From NCBI GenBank assembly GCA_038729325.1, contig JAVYSG010000041.1:1-11849 (forward strand): a stretch of 11,849 bases of DNA, given 5' to 3'. Position 1 is the first letter of the stretch. Each line of letters starts with the position of its first letter. Below, piece after piece: positions 5,109 to 11,849 of the stretch. The notes under the pieces were generated by a model. That model was not told where the DNA came from and searched no databases. It saw only the letters and a list, made by a program, of their open reading frames with translations. This DNA is from UBA509 sp038729325. Lineage in GTDB: Archaea > Thermoplasmatota > Thermoplasmata > Thermoplasmatales > Thermoplasmataceae. The position numbers and the translations under genes are program-made.

Positions 5109-7603
5109 CTGCTTCCTGTTTTCCTTCTGGCCGCCATTATTTTCCTGTACCAGTGGTACTCCAGTGGAATATCGATGAGAATAAGAGCGATGGGGATCAG
5201 ATCGAAGAAGTAGAAGCCTGGTATTAGCTGATATACGAGGATATGCGCTCCGCTTGCATATGCAATTATTGCCGCAGAACTGTACTCCAGACTGTTTATG
5301 GTTGAGAATACATCCGGATATGGAACCACAATGGTGGGATCGGTATAGGCATAGGAGAAATTATGGCCATCCAGTACGTAGGATATCTGTGGAGGAGGCA
5401 TCACGTAAGCTCCAGGATTCCTGAACCTGAGTTCATAGCTGAATCCTGCAGGTGTTGTACCAAGTGACGGCTGTGAAAAGTTGGTGCTTCCACTCACAAG
5501 GGTTACAAGCCCCGGATAATCCTGCATAATGGCATATTCACTTATGGTGAAATTTTTCAGGTTGCTGGAGCTCTGCGAAGATATGGTGGTGTTAACCATC
5601 GCAACAGTTCCATTTACCATGCTGTAAGTTATGGAAACGTTCAATTCAGCCGGGAATGTTGCATCCGTTTCAAAGTAGAGGCTGCCCAGGTTGATGCGCG
5701 ATGTGTAATTTATGATGGATGGCGTTGATGTCCCGATTGCTGATACTGGAACATCCTCGTAGCTGGAATAGGATGAATAATTATAATTCAATGATCCAGA
5801 GGAGACGTTTTCAACAGGATATGCAAAGGAAAGACCATAAATGGTCGAATTGGACGGGAATGTCATGGTGGTGTTGGATCCCATTATCTCAGCTGCACTA
5901 ATTGTCTGCCTGTATGGAGGGGAGTGGAATACATTCCCCTTCTGGAATATGCCTCCGGCAAACACAATGCTTGATCCCAGAAGTTTGCTTGCATTCCCAA
6001 TGCCAACGCTGCCTGAAATAAGATGGGCGACCTCAGTGGAATTCACATAACCTGTAACAAACAGGGAGCTTTCTGTGGAGTTGAGATGAGCACCGGGAAC
6101 CAGATATCCAGATCTCAGACCGCTCATAAACATTGGGAAAGAACCGGTGGAAGGGATATATGGAGAGATGCTTTTTAGAAGGTCATATGTTGTATGTACA
6201 TTTGCCGAACCTGCACCATACAGATAAAGGGTCGCATTGACTGAAACATTGGAGATATATTCGCCCGGAATGGTAAATGAGGCAAGAAGGCTCACTCCTG
6301 AATCATTCAGAGATGAAGATATGGATGAGGCTTCGCGGGTTGCCACCGCAACAGTAGTGTTGTAGGAACCGGGAAAATCTTCCACTATGGCTACGGGTGG
6401 AATCAGGTTCAGGTACCTGTTGAACTCCCCACCAATTCCGGATGATGTGGCGAAGGATTGGGAAAGGCCGAAAAGGTTGTCAGATTCTAATGCTCCCGCA
6501 AGATCTGTCAGATTTGCAGAAACTGCAATCATTGTGAATATGGAAGAATTTCTCCGGGCATCGCCGGCCCAGCCTGAAAATGTCGTGGAATTTGTTTTCT
6601 GAAGATAACCATAAACCCCATAGGTATCGCCGTAAGAACCCACCACGCCGGCGGCATAATTTATTCCGGAAACGTTTGAAAGATTCAGCTGCGCCTGTGA
6701 ATCTGAGTATATGCCGGAAAGGTAGTGGGAAGGTAGTGGAGCCATGAAAAACGGGGATGAACTGCCCACAAGCATGGACATCTCATCAGTGCTACCGGAC
6801 GCAGCATGCTGGGCAGTATTATGACCATCGGCCCCCTGAAGTACTGGCACAAGAGATGCAATTAGAAGCACTGCTACTGCTACAACCACAATAACGGTGC
6901 CTGATGATTTTTTTCTCTTTTTCTTTACGGATGATGGGTCCAGTATCCTGTTTGTATACTTTCCAGCTATACCTGCAACAACCACAAATATGACAAAATT
7001 CGCAATTATATATGGAATGAAGAGAAGAAGCACTCTTTCAACAACAGGATATATTGATCCACCGCCCGGAAGTCCCTGAGTGACCACGGAAGGATTGACA
7101 CTCAGACCTCCAAGAGAAAAGGAACTGGTTATGACAGATATGGCAGATATGAACCGGCCTATTATGGGCTCTGTCAGGATGCTGTAGAGGTTTGTTCCCG
7201 GAGGCGGTGCCAGCGTCCCCGACGACAGAGACTGGATCAGTCCGGTGCCGCCAGCAAGGTTGATGCTCCCTGCACCTCCGAATGAGATGAATAGTGAAGC
7301 AAGGGCAAGCCCCATAATGCCTGATACTGTCACATATACTGCTATGGCGGCGCCAACAGCTTTGCGGCCTTTTCGCGAACCAATCCCGACTATGACTCCC
7401 AGCAATACCCACACTCCAAGAAGGACCGGCCAGTGAAGCGGATCACCCATGAAGAGGAACATGAGTCCCATGACAATTACGAGGCCTGACCCGAAATACG
7501 GGGTAAGCCAGTGAAGCAGTGCAGAATAGTAAAGAGAAAGGGAATAATAACCAATCACCACAGCAGCGGTAACGCCAAGAATGTATCCGGTTAATTTCCC
7601 CAC
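5099..7603 (-). CDS. Large multi-pass membrane protein with sequon-rich exported domain, unknown function
   Basis: 834 residues from GTG 7603. No in-frame ATG precedes it before a stop, and the next ATG would delete the first helix. About six hydrophobic helices lie in the first 256 residues (near 5-30, 38-53, 57-75, 83-108, 187-213 and 236-256). A basic KKKRKK patch at 227-232 marks the cytoplasmic side. Residues about 257-775 form an exported Ser/Thr/Gly-rich, beta-looking domain with 23 N-x-S/T sequons by my count. One or two helices follow (about 777-819), then a basic cytoplasmic tail ending GSSQP. Topology follows the positive-inside rule with a large external domain. Dense sequons suit a glycosylated surface protein of a wall-less acidophile. 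I recognise no enzyme motif or named domain. It overlaps DUF1015 by 10 bases tail-to-tail and has only a weak AT-rich element (7621-7630) upstream. Confidence 0.85.
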   Translation of the reverse strand: MGKLTGYILGVTAAVVIGYYSLSLYYSALLHWLTPYFGSGLVIVMGLMFLFMGDPLHWPVLLGVWVLLGVIVGIGSRKGRKAVGAAIAVYVTVSGIMGLALASLFISFGGAGSINLAGGTGLIQSLSSGTLAPPPGTNLYSILTEPIIGRFISAISVITSSFSLGGLSVNPSVVTQGLPGGGSIYPVVERVLLLFIPYIIANFVIFVVVAGIAGKYTNRILDPSSVKKKRKKSSGTVIVVVAVAVLLIASLVPVLQGADGHNTAQHAASGSTDEMSMLVGSSSPFFMAPLPSHYLSGIYSDSQAQLNLSNVSGINYAAGVVGSYGDTYGVYGYLQKTNSTTFSGWAGDARRNSSIFTMIAVSANLTDLAGALESDNLFGLSQSFATSSGIGGEFNRYLNLIPPVAIVEDFPGSYNTTVAVATREASSISSSLNDSGVSLLASFTIPGEYISNVSVNATLYLYGAGSANVHTTYDLLKSISPYIPSTGSFPMFMSGLRSGYLVPGAHLNSTESSLFVTGYVNSTEVAHLISGSVGIGNASKLLGSSIVFAGGIFQKGNVFHSPPYRQTISAAEIMGSNTTMTFPSNSTIYGLSFAYPVENVSSGSLNYNYSSYSSYEDVPVSAIGTSTPSIINYTSRINLGSLYFETDATFPAELNVSITYSMVNGTVAMVNTTISSQSSSNLKNFTISEYAIMQDYPGLVTLVSGSTNFSQPSLGTTPAGFSYELRFRNPGAYVMPPPQISYVLDGHNFSYAYTDPTIVVPYPDVFSTINSLEYSSAAIIAYASGAHILVYQLIPGFYFFDLIPIALILIDIPLEYHWYRKIMAARRKTGSSQP

Positions 7604-7704
7604 AAAATATACATGTATGCCAATATTTCAATTTGACGGTTGTTCGTAAATTAAAATCTTTCCCGTTCATGCCCCAGGAAAATGAGGACAGCGACCGGAC
7701 GATG

Positions 7705-7743
7705 AGTTATCAGGAAGTTTTCCAGTTAAGATAACTTTTTTTT
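7705..7743 (+). terminator. Hairpin plus T-run in divergent intergenic region
   Basis: AGTTATC (7705-7711) pairs with GATAACT (7730-7736) across an 18-base loop and is followed by eight T. This is a terminator-like layout on the plus strand, but no annotated plus-strand gene lies just upstream. It could end a short RNA or be an AT-rich coincidence. Confidence 0.25.
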
Positions 7744-7770
7744 ATTAAATCAGTGAACGCTGACTGGAAT

Positions 7771-7780
7771 GCTTATTTCT
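7771..7780 (+). promoter_or_regulatory. TATA-like element for the 99-residue protein
   Basis: GCTTATTTCT is centred about 27 bases before ATG 7803, consistent with a leaderless transcript. No SD is visible before that ATG. Confidence 0.4.
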
Positions 7781-7802
7781 ATTGAAGATATAATGACTGC
7801 AT

Positions 7803-8102
7803 ATGTCCGGAAGCTACTGGATCAGCGCCAGAAGCGCAGCGAAGGTCGTAGAGCAGAGGGTGAAGCAGATCGGACCCGGTGACACACTGAAGGTGGAGAG
7901 TTTCAAGCGGGACAGATGGGTCCAGTTCACCAGAAATGGAGATGATACATACAGCATAGTTGAGCATGGCTTTGTCAGTGAGTCAACGACTGTGAACAGC
8001 ACTGACCTGAGGGGGGAGATCAGGCGTTTGGTGGACGCAGAGTTTCCACGCAGCAACCAGCTCAGGATTCACGTCTCCAGATCAGATGAAAGCAGGGCAT
8101 AG
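7803..8102 (+). CDS. Small hypothetical protein, 99 residues
   Basis: ATG 7803 to TAG 8100-8102. I do not recognise the family. The protein is soluble and mixed-charge, with no signal peptide or membrane segment. Residues about 8-22 look helical (ARSAAKVVEQRVKQI). Residues about 26-60 look like beta strands with alternating charged and hydrophobic positions, including a glycine-aspartate turn (RNGDDTYSI) and a strand VEHGFVSE. Residues about 67-77 look helical (DLRGEIRRLVD) and a final strand precedes a polar tail. This alpha-beta3-alpha-beta pattern suggests a small compact fold. It is first in a plus-strand pair, 59 bases before the next gene, which appears to have its own promoter. Coding is supported by leaderless-type spacing and amino-acid composition. 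Confidence 0.75.
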   Translation: MSGSYWISARSAAKVVEQRVKQIGPGDTLKVESFKRDRWVQFTRNGDDTYSIVEHGFVSESTTVNSTDLRGEIRRLVDAEFPRSNQLRIHVSRSDESRA

Positions 8103-8130
8103 GAAAGAGGATGAAGAATAATTTTAGCAA

Positions 8131-8140
8131 AACTTTTCTA
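8131..8140 (+). promoter_or_regulatory. TATA-like element for the 124-residue protein
   Basis: AACTTTTCTA is centred about 26 bases before ATG 8162, matching leaderless spacing. It is weaker than the other TATA-like elements in the window. Confidence 0.3.
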
Positions 8141-8161
8141 CCATGATACCCATAGTAATTC

Positions 8162-8536
8162 ATGGAAAAAGGAGTTGAAATCGCATTCCAGCTTAACAGT
8201 GGCGGGGAGGATACAAAGACCGTTCTTGCCCTGGCTGACCTGACAGGAAATTATTTCCTCAGGAATTTTGATCTGGACTGGAGAGTTTTTCATGTCACAC
8301 TTGATCGCCAGAAATATTTCAGGGTACTCTTCAGCGGGAAGAAAACTGGCGCCCTTCATCCTGAAGTTCACAAAGAGATCAGGGAAAAGTTCGACTCCAT
8401 GTCAAAGCTGCCCTACAGTGAACTGATGCACATGTACGAAAAGGAATCAAAATCCGGTGAATTCAGGAAATGCACAATAAGGGAGATACAGGAAGAATAC
8501 GATCTCTGGCAGGACAAATTCTGGCAGTATTTCTGA
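8162..8536 (+). CDS. Hypothetical protein, 124 residues
   Basis: ATG 8162 to TGA 8534-8536. A TAA lies at 8156-8158 in frame, so no longer start exists. No family is recognised. The first half (about 4-60) looks beta-rich with aromatic residues (NYFLRNFDLDWRVFHVTLDRQKYFRVLF). The second half is helical and highly charged (about 66-80, 85-97, 103-124), ending in an aromatic tail, DLWQDKFWQYF. There is one Cys and no signal peptide or membrane segment, so it is likely cytoplasmic. It meets the next gene tail-to-tail with no intervening base, so the two transcripts must read into each other's 3' ends. Coding is supported by composition and a TATA-like element, not by homology. Confidence 0.75.
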   Translation: MEKGVEIAFQLNSGGEDTKTVLALADLTGNYFLRNFDLDWRVFHVTLDRQKYFRVLFSGKKTGALHPEVHKEIREKFDSMSKLPYSELMHMYEKESKSGEFRKCTIREIQEEYDLWQDKFWQYF

Positions 8537-9100
8537 CTACCTTCGTGCCTCTATTTTTTTACTCAGTACATCCAGTGTTTCCTTGATGTCCCTGATATCC
8601 TTTGATATTTTAGGTATGGTTTCCATATAGATTCTTTCGAGCCTTTCTATCTTCGCCATGAGTATCTCTGCACCCTTGCTGGGAAGAATAATTGATCCAG
8701 GCTCAACCTTCTCATCTGCGAGCTTCGGCATTTCGATCTCCTGTGAACCGGCATCAGCAGTTCCCACGAGGCTTGGGTTCAGTATCTGATAATCCCTTGC
8801 TGAAACGAAATTTGAAAATATGTATTCGGAGAGCTTCTGGCCCTTCTGAAGTGCCCGGTAGCATACCTGCGGGTCCAGGGTTTCTCTCAGCCCATTTGAA
8901 TAGATTATTCTTATCTGTGCCCTGTCACAGAATGGGTAGTCAAATGTGTGAAGCTTTTCATTCGCCTTGCTTTCAAGATCCTTGTAAATGCTGAAGGGAA
9001 TTTTGTCCTTGAGCCTTTTCACCTCATTGGACAGAAGCAGTATACGGTTGAATCTATCAGCTTTCCCGATCTCATCCTTCAGGGAACCGTAGTCAACCAT
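8537..9100 (-). CDS. Hypothetical protein with C-terminal coiled coil, 187 residues
   Basis: ATG 9100 to TAG 8539-8537. The N-terminal part (about 1-50) is helical and charged. The middle (about 52-112) is mixed, with a strand RAQIRIIYSNG and the only two cysteines (C58 in YPFCDR and C80 in PQVCYRAL). A polar linker follows to about 142. The C-terminus (about 143-185) has a heptad-like pattern of Ile/Leu and charged residues (AKIERLERIY, KDIRDIKETLDVLSKKI), suggesting a coiled coil for oligomerisation. No membrane segment or signal peptide is seen and no family is recognised. An AT-rich element 9117-9130 fits a leaderless or very short-leader transcript. It shares no spacer with its convergent neighbour. 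Confidence 0.8.
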   Translation of the reverse strand: MVDYGSLKDEIGKADRFNRILLLSNEVKRLKDKIPFSIYKDLESKANEKLHTFDYPFCDRAQIRIIYSNGLRETLDPQVCYRALQKGQKLSEYIFSNFVSARDYQILNPSLVGTADAGSQEIEMPKLADEKVEPGSIILPSKGAEILMAKIERLERIYMETIPKISKDIRDIKETLDVLSKKIEARR

Positions 9101-9116
9101 GTTTCTGTCATTCGCA

Positions 9117-9130
9117 CTATTATACTAAAA
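9117..9130 (-). promoter_or_regulatory. TATA-like element for the coiled-coil protein
   Basis: On the minus strand TTTTAGTATAATAG is centred 23-26 bases before ATG 9100, as for a leaderless gene. Confidence 0.4.
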
Positions 9131-9152
9131 ACTTTGCACTGAATGTGCTGCA

Positions 9153-9180
9153 GGAAAAAGGCAGAATTCCAGTTTTTTCC
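9153..9180. terminator. Possible terminator hairpin after DUF6159 gene
   Basis: GGAAAAA (9153-9159) pairs with TTTTTCC (9174-9180) around a GAATTC-containing loop. It lies about 58 bases after the stop of the minus-strand DUF6159 gene and before the next promoter. The minus strand carries a T-run, so it could end that transcript. Evidence is structural only. Confidence 0.3.
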
Positions 9181-9237
9181 CATATGCGGGACTGTTATCC
9201 CTCTCAAATAATATCCCGTCATGAAGCTGCTGAATAC

Positions 9238-10089
9238 TCAGATAATCCTTCCAGAGCCACGGTTCTTAACGGCAGAATTTATGTCATCAACGTTAAAGCC
9301 TGCCGGCAGGCCTTTTCCCCCAACATAGTCAAACAGGATAAGCTTCAGAACATTCAGATAGGTATAGTTCAGAATCATACCGAAGGCAATCACTGCAATG
9401 CCAAGAATAATTATGGCAACGGCTGCCAGCGCAGGAATAAACGAAATCAGGACAATGCCCGCAATGAAGGCGGCAAAACCCGCCAGCACAATGCATATGG
9501 TATACAGATCCACATAGGCTACCCCACCGAAGGTTTCGCCGAAATTTCTCCTTATGGTTGAAACACTGCGCTTAACTGCCTCAATTGGTGTGCACCTGTA
9601 ATCCAGTATGGCCGGGACTGCAAAAAATGTCGCAACTGCAATGGTGAATGCACCAATGGCACCGACCACCATCTGACCGGCTCCCCTGAATCTGGATTCT
9701 ATGATCCTGAGAAGCATAATGATTACCGTGTAGAAGAGAGACCATTCGATTGCCTGCTTTCTGTAGCCCCATGCCTCAGACAGAGATTTCCTGAATGACA
9801 CTGGAGAACCTGAGACTGATGCACGGAATGCTATGAGCAGCGCCAGAAGTACCAGCGTGGAGATAAATCCCGTAATAATATAGATCAGGATTATTGCTCC
9901 GAAAATGACAAGATCAATATTTCCTGAACTCAATGGAATCGAGATAAGAAGCGTCCCGAATATGATGATAAAAACCGCGAAGGATACCAGTCCTGAGAAA
10001 ACTGGATAAATAAACAGCCCCCTGTCACGTGAAACAGCCTTCCTTACTGATCGGGCAAGCCGCCATCCCGCTCTGAGGCGTTCAAACAT
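9238..10089 (-). CDS. DUF6159-type integral membrane protein
   Basis: 283 residues, ATG 10089 to TGA 9240-9238. The cytoplasmic basic N-terminus FERLRAGWRLARSV and the following RDRGLFIYPVFSG match the start of the DUF6159 membrane family. So does the motif in the loop after helix four, VPAILDYRCTPIEAVKRSV (about 158-176), followed by RRNFGE. About six hydrophobic helices lie near 26-51, 59-89, 115-130, 140-163, 193-214 and 216-240, with a short C-terminal polar tail. The molecular function of the family is unknown; a membrane-organising or transport-accessory role is only a guess. It lies 45 bases after the permease gene on the same strand but has its own TATA-like element exactly 26 bases before the ATG, so separate transcription is likely. 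Family recognition is from memory of the motifs. Confidence 0.75.
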   Translation of the reverse strand: MFERLRAGWRLARSVRKAVSRDRGLFIYPVFSGLVSFAVFIIIFGTLLISIPLSSGNIDLVIFGAIILIYIITGFISTLVLLALLIAFRASVSGSPVSFRKSLSEAWGYRKQAIEWSLFYTVIIMLLRIIESRFRGAGQMVVGAIGAFTIAVATFFAVPAILDYRCTPIEAVKRSVSTIRRNFGETFGGVAYVDLYTICIVLAGFAAFIAGIVLISFIPALAAVAIIILGIAVIAFGMILNYTYLNVLKLILFDYVGGKGLPAGFNVDDINSAVKNRGSGRII

Positions 10090-10110
10090 GACCGATGATA
10101 AAAATTACAT

Positions 10111-10120
10111 TAAAAAATAT
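10111..10120 (-). promoter_or_regulatory. TATA-like element for DUF6159 gene / T-run after permease
   Basis: On the minus strand ATATTTTTTA is centred 26 bases before ATG 10089, ideal for a leaderless start. The six-T run, about 20 bases after the permease stop, could also terminate that upstream transcript. Confidence 0.45.
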
Positions 10121-10134
10121 TTGTTGGAAGAAAA

Positions 10135-11805
10135 TTATGTAAGCTGGTCATCCGCCCTCTGTTCTATATACGGATCAGTCCATTCATGATGACTGAACTG
10201 TTCCTTAAAGCCGGAAAGCACGCCCCAGGGATAGAAAACAGCGATTGAAACCACCAGAACAATCACGGTTCCCCAAACGAATGGAATCATGGTACCAACT
10301 GGCCCGTTATAGCCCAGGAAAGATATCCTTGGCCCGATAAATCCATCGGTGCCTATCAGTGTCATAACTGTCATATATCCTATATACACAACGTACCATA
10401 TGGCATTCTTCGCACCGATCTTCACCTTTCCCATGGCACCGAATATTACAGACGCTGCTGCAACCAGCAGAACTGCATAGGGCTCTGAAGGCCATCCAGT
10501 CCAGAAAACAATAAGTGAACTAAGGCCAACGGACAGCGGTGCGAGCACCTTCATTCCACGCACCATCTGGTCCGGACGGGTCACTCCCTGCCTGCGGGTT
10601 ACCATAAGTGCAATGGGATTGACCACAAGTCCCAGGTATCCTGCAGCCGTGGCATCATCTATGAACGTATAGATGGAAGGATCAGGCGCAGTTACAAGAA
10701 CAAGTATTGCTCCAAGTATCGCAAATATTATAAGGGACCATATGGGAACTGCATGTTTCAGATCTATTTTCTTGAGTTTTTTGCTGATAAATCCTGATCT
10801 TCCCATCGCGAACAGAACTCTTGTCCCGCTGCCCAGATATATGTAACCTGTGACAAATGGCGTCAGAAGGCCTGTAATGAGCGCAGCTATGAGTATATAC
10901 AGTATATTTGTGTTCCCGGCAAAGGTGAAGAAGGGATTTGTCTTGTCAGCCACTGCACTGTAAAGACCGAGGAAGTTCCCGGGGGAAATATTGAATGTAC
11001 TCCAGTGAAATCCCATGAGCACAGCGAATGCAATGGATATGTAAATCAGTGATTCCACCACCACGGTCATTATAATTGCCTTTGGAATCTTCTCCTTTAG
11101 TTTTGTTTCCTCTGCGAGATCCGGTATAACTCTGATTGAACCAAAATCGTACATGGCAAATGGCATGATGCCTAAAACTGATGCCCCTCCATACGGGAGG
11201 AAACCGTAAGCATACAGATTACGATAATTGAAGACAGCCCCAATGAGGCCGATAACCAGTGAGAGATAGAAGAATAACTTCACTATGCCTATTTTCAGGG
11301 TAGAGTTTCCGAATCTCTTTATGCCGAAGTAATTAAACGGTACAAACGCCAGCAGCAGCGCTGCTCCCAGGAGAACCCCTATTGTTGTGGGATGTCCCAG
11401 TGCATTTATGAAAGCGTCCTTGAAGAAGTAGTCCATTCCATAAAGAATTGCCACAACCTCGATGGGAGGTATAAAAATATACCACACCAGATCAGAGAAT
11501 GCATTGATGATGTTTGTCCACCGGCCGTGCGTATAGATTGAATACCTTGTTGGACCGCCAGCCTCAGGGTAAACTCTGCTCAGTTCCATGTATGTGAAGC
11601 CAACCAGTGAGTAGATGAAAGCACCAAAGACAAAGGCCAGTATGGCACCCGGGCCGGCGAATCCCACCATCTCAATGGTTCCAAACAGGGCGCCATTGCC
11701 AAGTGCCCCCACAACACCGATCATGACCAGCTGCGGGAAGGTAAGTTCCCTCCTTAGCTTCTGCCTTCTGGTTCTCTGTTTTGGTTGATCTGATATGTTG
11801 TCCAT
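10135..11805 (-). CDS. APC-family amino-acid permease
   Basis: A secondary transporter of the amino acid-polyamine-organocation superfamily, in the cytoplasmic membrane; the substrate cannot be read. From ATG 11805 it has 556 residues and about 12-14 hydrophobic helices, somewhat longer than the usual 450-500. Family signatures are the basic N-terminal tail leading into ELTFPQLVMIGVVGALGNGALFG (about 20-42, broken glycine-rich helix 1) and ELSRVYPEAGG (about 74-84) after helix 2. PFAMYDFGSIRVIPDLAEE (about 215-233) is the helix 6/7 motif with the paired Glu, and SGTRVLFAMGRSGFISK sits in the helix 8 loop. The tail past the last helix is polar and acidic. An ATG at 11814 would add three residues, but the TATA-like element at 11828-11834 is about 26 bases before 11805, so 11805 is preferred. 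Extra C-terminal helices suggest the larger archaeal branch. Confidence 0.92.
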   Translation of the reverse strand: MDNISDQPKQRTRRQKLRRELTFPQLVMIGVVGALGNGALFGTIEMVGFAGPGAILAFVFGAFIYSLVGFTYMELSRVYPEAGGPTRYSIYTHGRWTNIINAFSDLVWYIFIPPIEVVAILYGMDYFFKDAFINALGHPTTIGVLLGAALLLAFVPFNYFGIKRFGNSTLKIGIVKLFFYLSLVIGLIGAVFNYRNLYAYGFLPYGGASVLGIMPFAMYDFGSIRVIPDLAEETKLKEKIPKAIIMTVVVESLIYISIAFAVLMGFHWSTFNISPGNFLGLYSAVADKTNPFFTFAGNTNILYILIAALITGLLTPFVTGYIYLGSGTRVLFAMGRSGFISKKLKKIDLKHAVPIWSLIIFAILGAILVLVTAPDPSIYTFIDDATAAGYLGLVVNPIALMVTRRQGVTRPDQMVRGMKVLAPLSVGLSSLIVFWTGWPSEPYAVLLVAAASVIFGAMGKVKIGAKNAIWYVVYIGYMTVMTLIGTDGFIGPRISFLGYNGPVGTMIPFVWGTVIVLVVSIAVFYPWGVLSGFKEQFSHHEWTDPYIEQRADDQLT

Positions 11806-11827
11806 GATATTCATTAGCCGCCATCCA

Positions 11828-11834
11828 TTATAAA
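11828..11834 (-). promoter_or_regulatory. TATA box for the permease
   Basis: On the minus strand TTTATAA, preceded by an A/T-rich stretch, is centred about 27 bases before ATG 11805. It is the best TATA match in the window and favours a leaderless start at 11805 over 11814. Confidence 0.55.
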
Positions 11835-11849
11835 TTTTTTTAAAATTTG

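Noticed and set aside
7038..7412. 124-codon His/Cys/Trp-rich minus-strand frame in the large membrane protein
   Set aside because: Off-frame reading of the helix-rich N-terminal region. The Cys/His content comes from the frame shift and forms no regular zinc-binding spacing.
9145..9561. 138-codon plus-strand frame over the 3' end of the DUF6159 gene
   Set aside because: Antisense to a recognised membrane family; composition rich in Asn/Gln/His as expected for an antisense of hydrophobic helices.
1..11849. CRISPR array, tRNA, transposon ends or defence system
   Set aside because: Looked for regular direct repeats, cloverleaf-like stems, transposase motifs and nuclease/helicase signatures and saw none.

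Overview
The window looks like chromosome from a thermoacidophilic euryarchaeon of the Thermoplasmata, probably close to Thermoplasmatales. The support is indirect. GC content is moderate, and Arg is mostly AGG/AGA with frequent ATA for Ile. Most genes start without a Shine-Dalgarno (SD) site and have an AT-rich TATA-like element centred about 26 bases before the start codon, as leaderless archaeal genes do. One very large exported membrane protein is dense in N-glycosylation sequons, and an archaeal-type short SerA is present. There are no rRNA or tRNA genes, CRISPR array, insertion sequence or phage genes that I can recognise. The species is not determined.

Layout: 1-1084 (minus) is the N-terminal part of a TPR-repeat protein that runs off the left edge. 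1234-3296 (minus) is a two-gene serine-biosynthesis operon: serA, then a class V aminotransferase whose ATG overlaps the serA stop by one base (TGATG). 3297-3923 is the longest non-coding stretch. It holds the serA promoter, a possible decayed reading frame, and a cysteine-rich 22-codon ORF that overlaps the next gene. 3924-5108 (plus) is a DUF1015 protein. 5099-7603 (minus) is an 834-residue heavily sequon-decorated membrane protein, overlapping DUF1015 tail-to-tail by 10 bases. 7803-8102 and 8162-8536 (plus) are two small unrecognised proteins. 8537-9100 (minus) is an unrecognised protein with a C-terminal coiled coil, abutting its convergent neighbour with no gap. 9238-10089 (minus) is a DUF6159-type six-helix membrane protein. 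10135-11805 (minus) is an APC-family amino-acid permease.

How they fit together: SerA oxidises 3-phosphoglycerate to phosphohydroxypyruvate and the aminotransferase would convert that to phosphoserine. DUF1015 proteins carry a ParB-like motif, often lie beside serA in other prokaryotes as I recall, and resemble free-serine kinases of the SerK type. The divergent DUF1015 gene is therefore the natural candidate for handling phosphoserine or serine. That assignment is inference. The right half is mostly cell-envelope functions with no clear shared pathway.

The most interesting region is 3830-3930. A TATA-like element sits at leaderless distance from a five-cysteine micro-ORF, not from the DUF1015 start. 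DUF1015 instead has a GTGAT SD-like motif, the pattern expected of a second cistron. A cysteine-rich leader or microprotein controlling a serine (cysteine-precursor) gene is a testable possibility.
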